Assembly (NCBI GenBank): GCA_964471595.1 | Contig: CAYYGN010000002.1 | Span: 62,001-126,000, forward strand | Direction of reading: 5' to 3' | DNA length: 64,000 nt | DNA from: JAGNXB01 sp964471595 | GTDB taxonomy: Bacteria > Bacteroidota > Bacteroidia > Chitinophagales > Saprospiraceae | Shown: piece after piece, positions 8,045 through 16,064 of the stretch | Position numbering within the stretch: the stretch's first letter is position 1 | How the letters are laid out: the number at the start of each line of letters is the position of its first letter | Made by a program: the position numbers and the translations under genes | Notes under the pieces: generated by a model | Told to the model about the DNA's origin: nothing | What the model saw: the letters and a program-made list of their open reading frames with translations, nothing else | Database searches by the model: none

Positions 8045-8742
8045 CCCGAAAAGAAAAAGCCAGGCACATCGGCGCCATTTTGGCCTCCCTTTATCCAAAG
8101 ACTCCCGTCCCTTTGCAACATCGGGATCCCTACACCCTTTTGGTGGCGGTCTTGTTGTCGGCCCAGTGTACGGATGAAAGGGTCAATCGCATCACTCCTT
8201 TGCTATGGGCCAAAGCCTCGACGCCGGAGGACATGTCGGCCCTGGAGGTATCAGAGATCGAGGAGGTCATCCGTCCCTGTGGCCTTTCATCGGCCAAATC
8301 CAAAGCCATCCACGGTCTTTCCCGTATCCTGAGAGATCAATACGGAGGGCGGGTGCCGGATACCATCGGAGAACTCGAGGCCCTGCCGGGCGTAGGACAC
8401 AAAACGGCGTCGGTGGTCATGAGCCAGGCCTTCGGCGTACCGGCATTTCCCGTGGACACGCACATCCATCGTCTGGCATGGCGGTGGGGCCTTTCCTCGG
8501 GAAAAAATGTGGTTCAGACCGAGAAAGACCTCAAGTCCCTCTTCCCCCGGGAGGAATGGAATACCCTTCATCTCCGCATCATTTTCTTTGGGAGGGAATA
8601 CTGCCCGGCGAGGGGCCATAATCCATATACCTGCCCGATCTGCCACTTGTACGGTCGCAAAGAATTGTTTCGGGAGTTCGACAAAGCGGCTTCCCGCAAA
8701 CCGGGTAAGAAAACCGGGTCTTCGGCTAAAAAGGATAATTGA
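8041..8742 (+). CDS. nth: Endonuclease III (DNA glycosylase/AP lyase)
   Basis: Base-excision repair enzyme of 233 residues. The helix-hairpin-helix LPGVGHKTASVVM carries catalytic K121 and the FPVDTHIHR loop carries catalytic D139. The C-terminal [4Fe-4S] motif is not standard: instead of four cysteines spaced C-x6-C-x2-C-x5-C, I see C188, C198 and C201 (YCPARGHNPYTCPIC) and no fourth cysteine, followed by a basic tail. Other Bacteroidota Nth proteins, as I recall, also show CPAxxHxPxxCPIC, so this may be a lineage variant with loss or change of the cluster. Start ATG 8041 overlaps the previous stop. The 3' end overlaps the convergent TamL gene by 17 nt. Confidence 0.92.
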   Translation: MTRKEKARHIGAILASLYPKTPVPLQHRDPYTLLVAVLLSAQCTDERVNRITPLLWAKASTPEDMSALEVSEIEEVIRPCGLSSAKSKAIHGLSRILRDQYGGRVPDTIGELEALPGVGHKTASVVMSQAFGVPAFPVDTHIHRLAWRWGLSSGKNVVQTEKDLKSLFPREEWNTLHLRIIFFGREYCPARGHNPYTCPICHLYGRKELFREFDKAASRKPGKKTGSSAKKDN

Positions 8743-11065
8743 TCAGCAGATTCTGGAAGTTGAGGTCCAGGCGCCGCGCCCAGTGGGAGCCATTCACTTC
8801 GTAAGGGTAGCGGATCTTGGCGCCGACATCATACACGAGGATGAAAAACTGGAAGTTGAGCCGGATGCCCATTCCTCCGGCCATAGCCCACTCCTTGTGA
8901 AAATCCCGGAGACCTGCGCCAGGTAGTTCAGGGTCCTCCCGAAGGTTCCAGATATTTCCGGCATCTAGGAATACCGCTCCTTCAAGGAGCCAGAATATTT
9001 TTTGCCGCCACTCGGCATTGATTTCCAGTTTCAGGTCGCCGCGTTGGAAGAAAGGCGGGCTGGATCGGGTAGGGGGTGTGCCTCCCGGGCCGAGTTGACC
9101 GTTAAGCCAGCCGCGCATGCTGCTGGGGCCTCCGGCCGAAAACTGTTTGATGTAGGGGCTGGTGCGGGTGTCGGCCAACGGAATGATCAATCCTGTGTAC
9201 AACCGGGTGGCAGCCGTGCGGCCCTTGCCGAAGTTGCGGGAATAGGTCCATTGACCATCCCCGCGGAGGTATTTGGAAAAACTGATCTCGCCGGCTGTCC
9301 AGGGCGCCGTGTCCGGCTTGAATATCCGGTAAACGCTGTTCAGGGTCAGGATTTCGAGGCCCGATTGTTCAAATCCCCCCCGGAAGGACCAGGATTCACC
9401 GTACCGGTTGGGCAATGACTGATAATTGCCTTTGATGGCGCGAAACAGAAAACCGGTGAGAAACTGGCTCTGGAAAGCAAGTTCTGAACCTGGCGGGGCA
9501 TTGTCCCTGAATCCGGCCAACAGGGCGTTCTGGTAGTAGTCGATCTGGAAGTGGTCCAGACTGACCCGCAGGTTGGGTTTGGGGTTGTAATCAAACCCGT
9601 ACTGGACATTCATGAAGTGGGTCTCCCAGAAATTGAGGAGGTTGTTGTAGGTATAACTGGCACCGGCGTAACTGCGGGCGTCTTGCCAGAGCCAGGGATA
9701 CCATCGCCGCAGTCGGGAGTGTTTCCACACCCGGAAGTAATCTTCAAAAAAGGGGAATTGCATCCTCACGCTGGCGCCGGCGTTGATGGCATTAAACTGG
9801 AGCGGCGCGATATTGGCTTCTATACTGGGTTGGAGATTGGCCTCCATCCGGATGGCTCTCCGGAACAAATTCTGGTAAGTACGCCCGGCGTTGAAGGACA
9901 GACCGAGCACATTGGAGTTGTCCCCGATGGCGGTTGTATTGTTGACATCGAACGAATAATTGTCGGCCATCCGGTAGGAAGGGGTGAGTTGAATGTCCAT
10001 GTTGACCCTGCCGGTGAGGCTGTCTTCCCGTGTGCGGGTGTTGACAAAACGGTAAATCCCCAGTAAAGAGAGCCGCCGGTTGGTCCTTACATATTGGGAT
10101 TCGGCATACAGGGAATCGGGACGTACATCGAGGGCCCTGTACAAAATGTCGGGCTGCACAAAGCCCTCCGGTCGGGCATCCCGGATGCGGATACTCCGAT
10201 ACACCGTATCCAGAGTGATTGGCTGGTTGGGTCCTTCGGCCGTATGGATGGTGACTTCGCCGATGCGGACAGCCTGAGTGGCCCTGCCGTCGGCCGGCGG
10301 TAGAATCTCGAGGAAGACAGGGACTTCGTACCTGGCGGTATCTGCGACGTCCACCTGAAGGGCGGAGATCTGATTGGGGAAGAAAAAAGCATACCCGCGG
10401 TTGCGCAGATAATCGGTGATTCGGGCTACCTCCCTGGAGTAAGTGTCTCCCTGTATGATCATCCCGGGCTTGAGGGTGGTTTGCCTGTTGAGGACAGGCA
10501 GCCATCGTGCCATTTCGGGGTCCGGAGACCGTATTTCCATGGATTTGATGCGCAACGGCCTGCCGGTGGAAATCCGGTATGTGACCCGGGCCAGCGGTTT
10601 TTTCCCGGATAGGGTGACCTCGTATTCACCCCGGCATTGAAAGTAACCCCTGTTCTTCAGAAAAATGAGCATCCCCTCCAGATTATTGGCGAGGACACCT
10701 TCATCCAGATATACGGGAGGTTCGGACAGATTTTCCCTGAGGAATCGCCGGGTGCGGGTTTCCTTCCCCGGCTTTTGGAGCCGGTAATGAAACCATAGGT
10801 AGGTGCGAAACATGCCGAGAACCCTGGTGTTGGGAGGATTGGTCACCAGGTTGGACAGTTGGACCTCCAGATCCCTGACCGGTGTATCCTCCTCGCCAGG
10901 CTCAACGACGACATCCTGATCCTCGATCAGATACCTGGATTCCGGGACATGCCGGAACACCTGGCATCCGCCGCAGGTCAGACCCAGGAGGACCAAGGCG
11001 AGTAAGGCCGCTTTCCGATCCGTCCGGGAGTCCGCATATCTTCGCGTGAAATCGGGCGCTATCAT
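8726..11065 (-). CDS. tamL: TamL, lipidated Omp85/BamA-superfamily outer-membrane protein
   Basis: A 779-residue outer-membrane assembly protein. The signal sequence ends in LTCGGC (C34), so the protein is a lipoprotein, as in the TamL variant of TamA found in Bacteroidota. POTRA-like repeats follow (GYFQCRGEYEVTLSGKKPLA, then ILYRALDVRPDSLY and RLSLLGIYRFVN). The C-terminal half is a 16-strand barrel with the superfamily marks SAGGPSSMRGW (SRGF/VRGF-like loop) and a final aromatic residue in INYPF. TamA works with TamB to insert envelope proteins; no tamB lies next door. The start ATG shares bases with the start of the divergent methyltransferase. Confidence 0.85.
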   Translation of the reverse strand: MIAPDFTRRYADSRTDRKAALLALVLLGLTCGGCQVFRHVPESRYLIEDQDVVVEPGEEDTPVRDLEVQLSNLVTNPPNTRVLGMFRTYLWFHYRLQKPGKETRTRRFLRENLSEPPVYLDEGVLANNLEGMLIFLKNRGYFQCRGEYEVTLSGKKPLARVTYRISTGRPLRIKSMEIRSPDPEMARWLPVLNRQTTLKPGMIIQGDTYSREVARITDYLRNRGYAFFFPNQISALQVDVADTARYEVPVFLEILPPADGRATQAVRIGEVTIHTAEGPNQPITLDTVYRSIRIRDARPEGFVQPDILYRALDVRPDSLYAESQYVRTNRRLSLLGIYRFVNTRTREDSLTGRVNMDIQLTPSYRMADNYSFDVNNTTAIGDNSNVLGLSFNAGRTYQNLFRRAIRMEANLQPSIEANIAPLQFNAINAGASVRMQFPFFEDYFRVWKHSRLRRWYPWLWQDARSYAGASYTYNNLLNFWETHFMNVQYGFDYNPKPNLRVSLDHFQIDYYQNALLAGFRDNAPPGSELAFQSQFLTGFLFRAIKGNYQSLPNRYGESWSFRGGFEQSGLEILTLNSVYRIFKPDTAPWTAGEISFSKYLRGDGQWTYSRNFGKGRTAATRLYTGLIIPLADTRTSPYIKQFSAGGPSSMRGWLNGQLGPGGTPPTRSSPPFFQRGDLKLEINAEWRQKIFWLLEGAVFLDAGNIWNLREDPELPGAGLRDFHKEWAMAGGMGIRLNFQFFILVYDVGAKIRYPYEVNGSHWARRLDLNFQNLLINYPF

Positions 11066-11819
11066 GCTTTCGCGGAATCAGGTCAGCTTTATCCGCTCCT
11101 TGGCGGACCGGAAGCAGAGACAAAAGTATCATAAATTCATAGCGGAGGGGGACAAGGTCGTCCGCGAGGCCCTCCAGGCCTGGCCCGACCGGGCACTTTC
11201 GGTCATCGCTGATCCGTCCCGTTTTGATGCCCGCGATTATGCCCTGCCACCTGGTTGTGCCTGGGTAGACACGGACAAAGCCACCATGGAAAAAATATCC
11301 CAGGTCTCTACGCCGCCAGGAATCCTGGTCGTGTTGAGATTTCCCGATACCCCGCAGATCTCTGCGGCCACAATGCGTCTCCTGTATCTGGATGCCATCC
11401 GGGACCCCGGCAACCTGGGCACGATCATTCGTACCGCAGATTGGTTTGGTGTTCACGACCTCGTGTTGGGACCCGGTACGGTGGAATGGGCCAATCCGAA
11501 AGTTGTACAGGCGGCAATGGGATCCCTTTTCCGGGTGCGGCTTCATGCCGGGTCCCTGGAAGACTATGTTTCGTGTCCACCGCCTTTCATTCCGGTGGTG
11601 GCCGATATGGAGGGTGCTGCCCTGGAATCTTTCCGGTGGCCGGAGAAAACCTGTCTCGTGTTGGGCAATGAATCCCACGGTATCAGACCAGATCTCCGTA
11701 TGTCGGACGTCCTCAAGGTGACCATTCCGAAAAGACGGGAGGGTACAGCGGAATCCCTGAACGTTTCAATAGCCTCAGGCATCTTGCTGAATGCCTGGAC
11801 CTTACAGGAAATTGCTTAA
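11064..11819 (+). CDS. SpoU/TrmH-family RNA 2'-O-methyltransferase
   Basis: A 251-residue SPOUT methyltransferase. The N-terminal substrate-binding part resembles RlmB/TrmH-type proteins (HKFIAEGDKVVREAL). The knotted SAM-binding domain has all three motifs: DAIRDPGNLGTIIRTADWFG, then CLVLGNESHGI, then ESLNVSIASGILL. It methylates a ribose in rRNA or tRNA; the target is not predictable. The frame reaches back to GTG 11046, but ATG 11064 gives the usual N-terminus MLSRNQVSFI. A TATCTTCG element at 11035-11042 could be its -7 box. The 3' end overlaps the convergent TlpA gene by 4 nt. Confidence 0.9.
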   Translation: MLSRNQVSFIRSLADRKQRQKYHKFIAEGDKVVREALQAWPDRALSVIADPSRFDARDYALPPGCAWVDTDKATMEKISQVSTPPGILVVLRFPDTPQISAATMRLLYLDAIRDPGNLGTIIRTADWFGVHDLVLGPGTVEWANPKVVQAAMGSLFRVRLHAGSLEDYVSCPPPFIPVVADMEGAALESFRWPEKTCLVLGNESHGIRPDLRMSDVLKVTIPKRREGTAESLNVSIASGILLNAWTLQEIA

Positions 11820-12949
11820 AGAAGTTTGAGGACTTCGGATTCGAGGACACCACGTGTATCGATCCGGGCAATCTTGCCTTCCCGGTCGATAAGGAAGGTT
11901 TTCGGAATGGACGTCACCCCGTACACGGCAGCAGGCTCTGCGTCCCATTTTTTGAGGTCGCTGACATGAGCATCCCAGCTCAGGCGATCCGCCGCGATGG
12001 CCTGGACCCACATCATTTTGGAGCGCTCGACGCGATCCATGATCTTGGCCTCATCTCCGCCAAGTTGCTGACGAGTGCGTTCGTCCACACCGTCCAATGA
12101 CACGCTGAATACCGTAAATCCGCGATCGCGGTATTTTTCGTACACTTCCACGACATGCGGGTTTTCCTTCCGGCAAGGGCCACACCAACTGGCCCAGAAG
12201 TCGAGCAATACCACTTTCCCTTTGAGATCGGACAAACGGCGCACCTTGCCGTCAGGTCCCGGCAACACAATGTCCGGGGCCTCTTCGCCGACCTTAACTT
12301 TTTGGGCCAACAGGGTCCGGGCCCGGGATTTTTCAACATTGGAGACGAAAAGGCCGTATTCCCGGGTATACGGACTCTCGGGATAGGATTGTGCCAGGCG
12401 GTCAATGATCTGCTGATGGAGCTCGAGGTAGGTCGGATCATTGCGGAAGATCATTTGGGTCAGATGCATGGCCACCAACGGGTCCTTGACACCTCTTACA
12501 GCCTTTTCTGTATCCTCGGCGCTGCCTTGGGTCTCATTGGCGAGATGGCGCAGGGTGCCGATATACTCTTCCGCCAACGCGGAGCCGGTCACCTCTACCT
12601 GCCACCGGTCAAGGGTGGCCAGCTGGCCTTTGAAATGCACACTTTCCTCCTTTCCGTCAAGGGCAAAGAACAGGTTGTGATTCCCGATTCGCATCCGGTA
12701 AATGCCCTGAGGCAATGGTTCCGGGAAGGGAAGCCGGTAACTTCCCTCCGTCCCGATGGTCTCTTTGGCCTTGGTCTCCGTTTTTCCGTCCGGGAAAATG
12801 TAGTCGAGCACCACAGTCAGGTTCTCGGCGCCTTCCATTTCGCCGGTAATCTGATAGGATCTGGAAATCTGCTGACAGGAAAGAACCGCGGAAACGAGCA
12901 GGGTGAAAGAGAGGAGGCTGGTTTTCAGTCTGGACATGGAACTGGACAT
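11816..12949 (-). CDS. TlpA-like thiol-disulfide oxidoreductase lipoprotein (DUF4369 plus thioredoxin fold)
   Basis: About 377 residues. A signal peptide ends in a lipobox (LLVSAVLSC), followed by a beta-rich DUF4369-like domain, a helical linker and a C-terminal AhpC/TSA-thioredoxin domain with active site FWASWCGPCRKE and the cis-proline SIPKTFLIDREGKI. Such proteins reduce or rearrange disulfides in the periplasm, often for cytochrome maturation. I chose ATG 12949 because it lies about 30 nt after a promoter-like element; ATG 12937 (MSRLKTS) is almost as good. The longer frame to 13000 runs through the promoter and is unlikely. Confidence 0.85.
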   Translation of the reverse strand: MSSSMSRLKTSLLSFTLLVSAVLSCQQISRSYQITGEMEGAENLTVVLDYIFPDGKTETKAKETIGTEGSYRLPFPEPLPQGIYRMRIGNHNLFFALDGKEESVHFKGQLATLDRWQVEVTGSALAEEYIGTLRHLANETQGSAEDTEKAVRGVKDPLVAMHLTQMIFRNDPTYLELHQQIIDRLAQSYPESPYTREYGLFVSNVEKSRARTLLAQKVKVGEEAPDIVLPGPDGKVRRLSDLKGKVVLLDFWASWCGPCRKENPHVVEVYEKYRDRGFTVFSVSLDGVDERTRQQLGGDEAKIMDRVERSKMMWVQAIAADRLSWDAHVSDLKKWDAEPAAVYGVTSIPKTFLIDREGKIARIDTRGVLESEVLKLL

Positions 12950-12980
12950 TTTGATGGAAGGGCTACGTGTGACGTATAGG

Positions 12981-13016
12981 CAAAACGTACTTCGTGACAA
13001 CGCAGAATCGGGTCAA
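12981..13016 (-). promoter_or_regulatory. Promoter of the TlpA-like gene
   Basis: On the minus strand TTGACC (13016-13011) is followed after 21 nt by TACGTTTTG (12989-12981). This fits the Bacteroidota layout TTG-N19-21-TAnnTTTG with one extra base inside the -7 box. Confidence 0.5.
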
Positions 13017-13027
13017 TCATTGCCCTT

Positions 13028-15286
13028 TCAGACAACTTCGTCAATAGCCGGCGAGAGATCCATGATGGCGGGCAAGGTGTCGTCATAGCGGTCTTTCCAG
13101 GTACTGACATGACCGAAGTCTTCATCGTCAATCAGCAAGTTGCCATCCGTCACACGGCCCAGGACCCGGTAAGGCGCTCCTTCCTTTTTGAGGAAAGACT
13201 CAGCCTGTTTCCATTGGTCCGGATCCATGCTAAACAGGAATCGTCCCTGTGATTCGCCGAACAGGAAGGCATCCTTGCGGACCAGATCCGGTGATTGGAT
13301 CTCAAACCCCAGGCCTTCCGGCATCGCGGCCTCGACCATTGCCGTGAAAAGGCCGCCGTCGGACACGTCATGGGCAGACGCAACGCCGATTCCCCGGATC
13401 AGCTCCCTGGCCAGTTGCAGCATCCGCACCTCTTGATCCAGATCGAAGGCGGGTGCCGGAGAAAACGGAACCCCCGCGACATGGCGCAAATATTCGGAAG
13501 AACCCAGGTCATCCCTGACATGACCGAGCAGGACAAGGATATCCCCTGGCGATTTGAAGGCAAGGGTGGTCATCTGGTCGGGATGATCCATGATCCCGAG
13601 CATGCCGATGGTAGGGGTGGGAAATACGGGTTCGGCCTTGTTGCCGGTGACGGTCTGGTTGTAAAAGCTCACGTTGCCACCGGTCACAGGGGTGTCCAGT
13701 TTGCGGCAGGCTTCTCCCATGCCCCGTATGGCGTTGACAAACTGCCAATACACTTCGGGGTTGTAGGGATTGCCGAAATTGAGGCAATTAGTGATGGCGA
13801 CGGGTTCCCCGCCGGATGCCACGATATTGCGGGCCGCTTCACACACGGCGATCATGCCACCGACATAAGGATCGGCATGCACGTAGGCGGGATTGCAGTC
13901 GGTAGTGAGCACCAGTGCTTTGTCGGTGCCCTTCACCCTCACGACTGCGGCATCAGCCGGCCGGTCGGTAGTACGCGTATTGGTGCGTACCGTATGGTCA
14001 TATTGCTCGTAAATCCACCTTTTCGAAACCAGGTTGGGGCTTGACCACAGCTTTCGGGCTGCAGCCATCCAGTCATCAGGAAGGGCAACGTCCTCCGGGC
14101 GAAATTTTTGTAAACGGGCGTAATACTCCGGTTCGCGATACGCCCGGTCATATACCGGGGCACCACCTCCCAAAACCAGGGATTCGGCAGGAACATCCGC
14201 CACTTTTTCGCCGTGGAAGTAATACTCGAGGCGCCCGGTATCCGTCACAACGCCAATCTGGGCACATTCCAGATCCCACTTGCGGAAAATGCGCAGCAAT
14301 TCTTCCTCTCTTCCTTTTTGGGCAATGACGAGCATGCGTTCCTGGCTCTCGCTGAGCAGGATTTCGAAAGGCTGCATGTTGGTCTGCCGCGTAGGAGCCT
14401 TATCCAGCCATATCATCATGCCGGTTCCCGATTTGGCACTCATTTCACTGGTGGAACAAGTGATCCCGGCCGCGCCCATGTCCTGCATGCCGACGACAGC
14501 GCCGGTACGGATGGTTTCCAGTGTGGCCTCCAGGAGCAGTTTTTCCTGGAAAGGGTCGCCGACCTGAACGGCCGGCAGGTCCTCGGCCGAGTCTTCGGTC
14601 AAATCCGCCGAAGCGAATGTCGCCCCGTGAATCCCGTCCTTGCCGGTGGCCGATCCCACGATAAAAACCGGATTACCCGGACCATCGGCCCTTGCTGAAA
14701 TTGTCTCTCCGATCCGGACGATCCCGGCCGACATGGCATTGACCAGGATGTTCTGGTTGAAACACGGATGGAAAAACACTTCCCCGCCCACAGTCGGGAC
14801 GCCGAAACAATTGCCGTAGTCCCCGATTCCCTTGACGACACCCCGGATCAAATGCCGGGTATGGGGCAGGGACGGATCACCGAATCGCAGGGAATTCAAA
14901 GCGGCAATGGGCCTTGCACCCATCGTGAAAATATCCCGGTGAATGCCGCCGACACCGGTGGCTGCCCCCTGATAGGGCTCAATGGCAGACGGGTGATTGT
15001 GGGATTCGATTTTGAAGGCACATGCCAAACCGTCTCCGATGTCCACCAGGCCGGCGTTTTCCTCCCCGGCGCCGACGAGAAGCCGCCGTCCTTCCCTGGG
15101 CAACGTCTTGAGGTACTTGATACTGTTTTTGTATGAACAGTGTTCGGACCACATGACCGAATAAATGCTCAGTTCCGTGAAGTTGGGTTCCCTGCCCAGT
15201 ATTTCCGTGATCTTCAGGTATTCCTCTTCGAGCAGACCTAACGTCCTGGCTACTTCAAGGCCCGCAGCGGGTTGGGTATATGGCAT
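13028..15286 (-). CDS. purL: Phosphoribosylformylglycinamidine synthase, small type
   Basis: A 752-residue ATP-dependent enzyme of purine synthesis step 4 (FGAR to FGAM). It has the twin AIRS-like domains but no glutaminase domain, so it is the short PurL that works with separate PurQ and PurS, neither of which is in the window. Motifs: MWSEHCSYKNSIKYLKTLP, FKIESHNHPSAIEPYQGAAT, GVGGIHRDIFTMGARPI, GGEVFFHPCFNQN, AHDVSDGG near the C-terminus. The frame extends 30 codons upstream, but ATG 15286 (MPYTQPAAG) follows a TACTTTTG promoter box and is the likely start. PurE and PurK lie elsewhere in this window. Confidence 0.95.
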   Translation of the reverse strand: MPYTQPAAGLEVARTLGLLEEEYLKITEILGREPNFTELSIYSVMWSEHCSYKNSIKYLKTLPREGRRLLVGAGEENAGLVDIGDGLACAFKIESHNHPSAIEPYQGAATGVGGIHRDIFTMGARPIAALNSLRFGDPSLPHTRHLIRGVVKGIGDYGNCFGVPTVGGEVFFHPCFNQNILVNAMSAGIVRIGETISARADGPGNPVFIVGSATGKDGIHGATFASADLTEDSAEDLPAVQVGDPFQEKLLLEATLETIRTGAVVGMQDMGAAGITCSTSEMSAKSGTGMMIWLDKAPTRQTNMQPFEILLSESQERMLVIAQKGREEELLRIFRKWDLECAQIGVVTDTGRLEYYFHGEKVADVPAESLVLGGGAPVYDRAYREPEYYARLQKFRPEDVALPDDWMAAARKLWSSPNLVSKRWIYEQYDHTVRTNTRTTDRPADAAVVRVKGTDKALVLTTDCNPAYVHADPYVGGMIAVCEAARNIVASGGEPVAITNCLNFGNPYNPEVYWQFVNAIRGMGEACRKLDTPVTGGNVSFYNQTVTGNKAEPVFPTPTIGMLGIMDHPDQMTTLAFKSPGDILVLLGHVRDDLGSSEYLRHVAGVPFSPAPAFDLDQEVRMLQLARELIRGIGVASAHDVSDGGLFTAMVEAAMPEGLGFEIQSPDLVRKDAFLFGESQGRFLFSMDPDQWKQAESFLKKEGAPYRVLGRVTDGNLLIDDEDFGHVSTWKDRYDDTLPAIMDLSPAIDEVV

Positions 15287-15301
15287 ATCGGGGATTTGCC
15301 G

Positions 15302-15309
15302 CAAAAGTA
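15302..15309 (-). promoter_or_regulatory. Promoter -7 motif TACTTTTG for purL
   Basis: An exact TAnnTTTG match on the minus strand ending 15 nt before ATG 15286. It supports the shorter PurL start. Confidence 0.55.
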
Positions 15310-15330
15310 CGCCGGGCCTTTCGAAAGCGG

Positions 15331-15936
15331 TCAGCCCATCATGTTCAATCCGAGGAACAACACCAGATACACCCACAAAATGTCCAGAAAGTGCCAGTAC
15401 CGGGACAACAGCCGCAAGTGCCTGTAACGCACGGGGTCAGAGAAATACACCAGTTCATTGACGGGCGTCTCCAATCGTCTCCATGCCCGCCAGGTAAAGC
15501 GGGCCAGCCAGGGGATGCCTACGGATACATGGATGAAATGAAGGATCGTCATGGCATACACGTACGACGTGGACAGGTCGCTGGTCAACCCGAGTCCCAT
15601 TTGATACAATTGTCCCCAGGCTACCACCTGGACAAACAGAAAGAGCACGGACAGCACGAATGTCGCTGAGAGTTGCCGCCTGTATCCTGGGGCATCATCC
15701 TCCCGGAAAGCCTTTTCGGCTTTGAGAAGGGTCCAACTGCTGGTCAGCAGCACCAAAACATTGGGAAAGAAGAGCCAGGGCAATCTCACCGGTCTCAAAT
15801 TTGCTTCAAACCGGGCGTACAGATAGGCCGCCGACAATGCGAGGAACAACATGCTGAGACCCGCCAAAAGCAATCCCAGCATGACATACTGGGGATGAAA
15901 CCGATCCTCCCTCCTTTCAACCATACGTTTGGTCAT
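15331..15936 (-). CDS. Heme-copper oxidase subunit III family protein
   Basis: About 201 residues with five predicted membrane helices (YVMLGLLLAGLSMLFLALSA; LPWLFFPNVLVLLTSSW; LSATFVLSVLFLFVQVVAW; AMTILHFIHVSVGIPWLARF; WHFLDILWVYLVLFLGL). The last helix with RYWHFLDILWVYL is the classic subunit III signature. Five to seven helices are usual. Subunits I and II are not near, so this is a lone subunit III, perhaps encoded away from its oxidase or serving an alternative complex such as ACIII-linked oxidase. ATG 15936 is preferred because the upstream ATG at 15954 lies inside the promoter box. Confidence 0.85.
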   Translation of the reverse strand: MTKRMVERREDRFHPQYVMLGLLLAGLSMLFLALSAAYLYARFEANLRPVRLPWLFFPNVLVLLTSSWTLLKAEKAFREDDAPGYRRQLSATFVLSVLFLFVQVVAWGQLYQMGLGLTSDLSTSYVYAMTILHFIHVSVGIPWLARFTWRAWRRLETPVNELVYFSDPVRYRHLRLLSRYWHFLDILWVYLVLFLGLNMMG

Positions 15937-15947
15937 TGACCAACCAA

Positions 15948-15955
15948 CAAACATA
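15948..15955 (-). promoter_or_regulatory. Promoter -7 motif TATGTTTG for the subunit III gene
   Basis: A TAnnTTTG match on the minus strand only 11 nt before ATG 15936, so the 5' leader must be very short. Confidence 0.5.
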
Positions 15956-16064
15956 TTGGAACAGGGTGGGAGGCACTGTTTTACGTGGAGGGATGTTAAC
16001 CATGAGAATTAGGTTCATTGATTACCCTAAAGATAGGATGAAAGAGAGGTGTAATTTTACGCCG

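Noticed and set aside
12155..12979. Open frame of 274 codons on the plus strand
   Set aside because: Antisense of the TlpA-like gene, which has a complete thioredoxin active site on the other strand.
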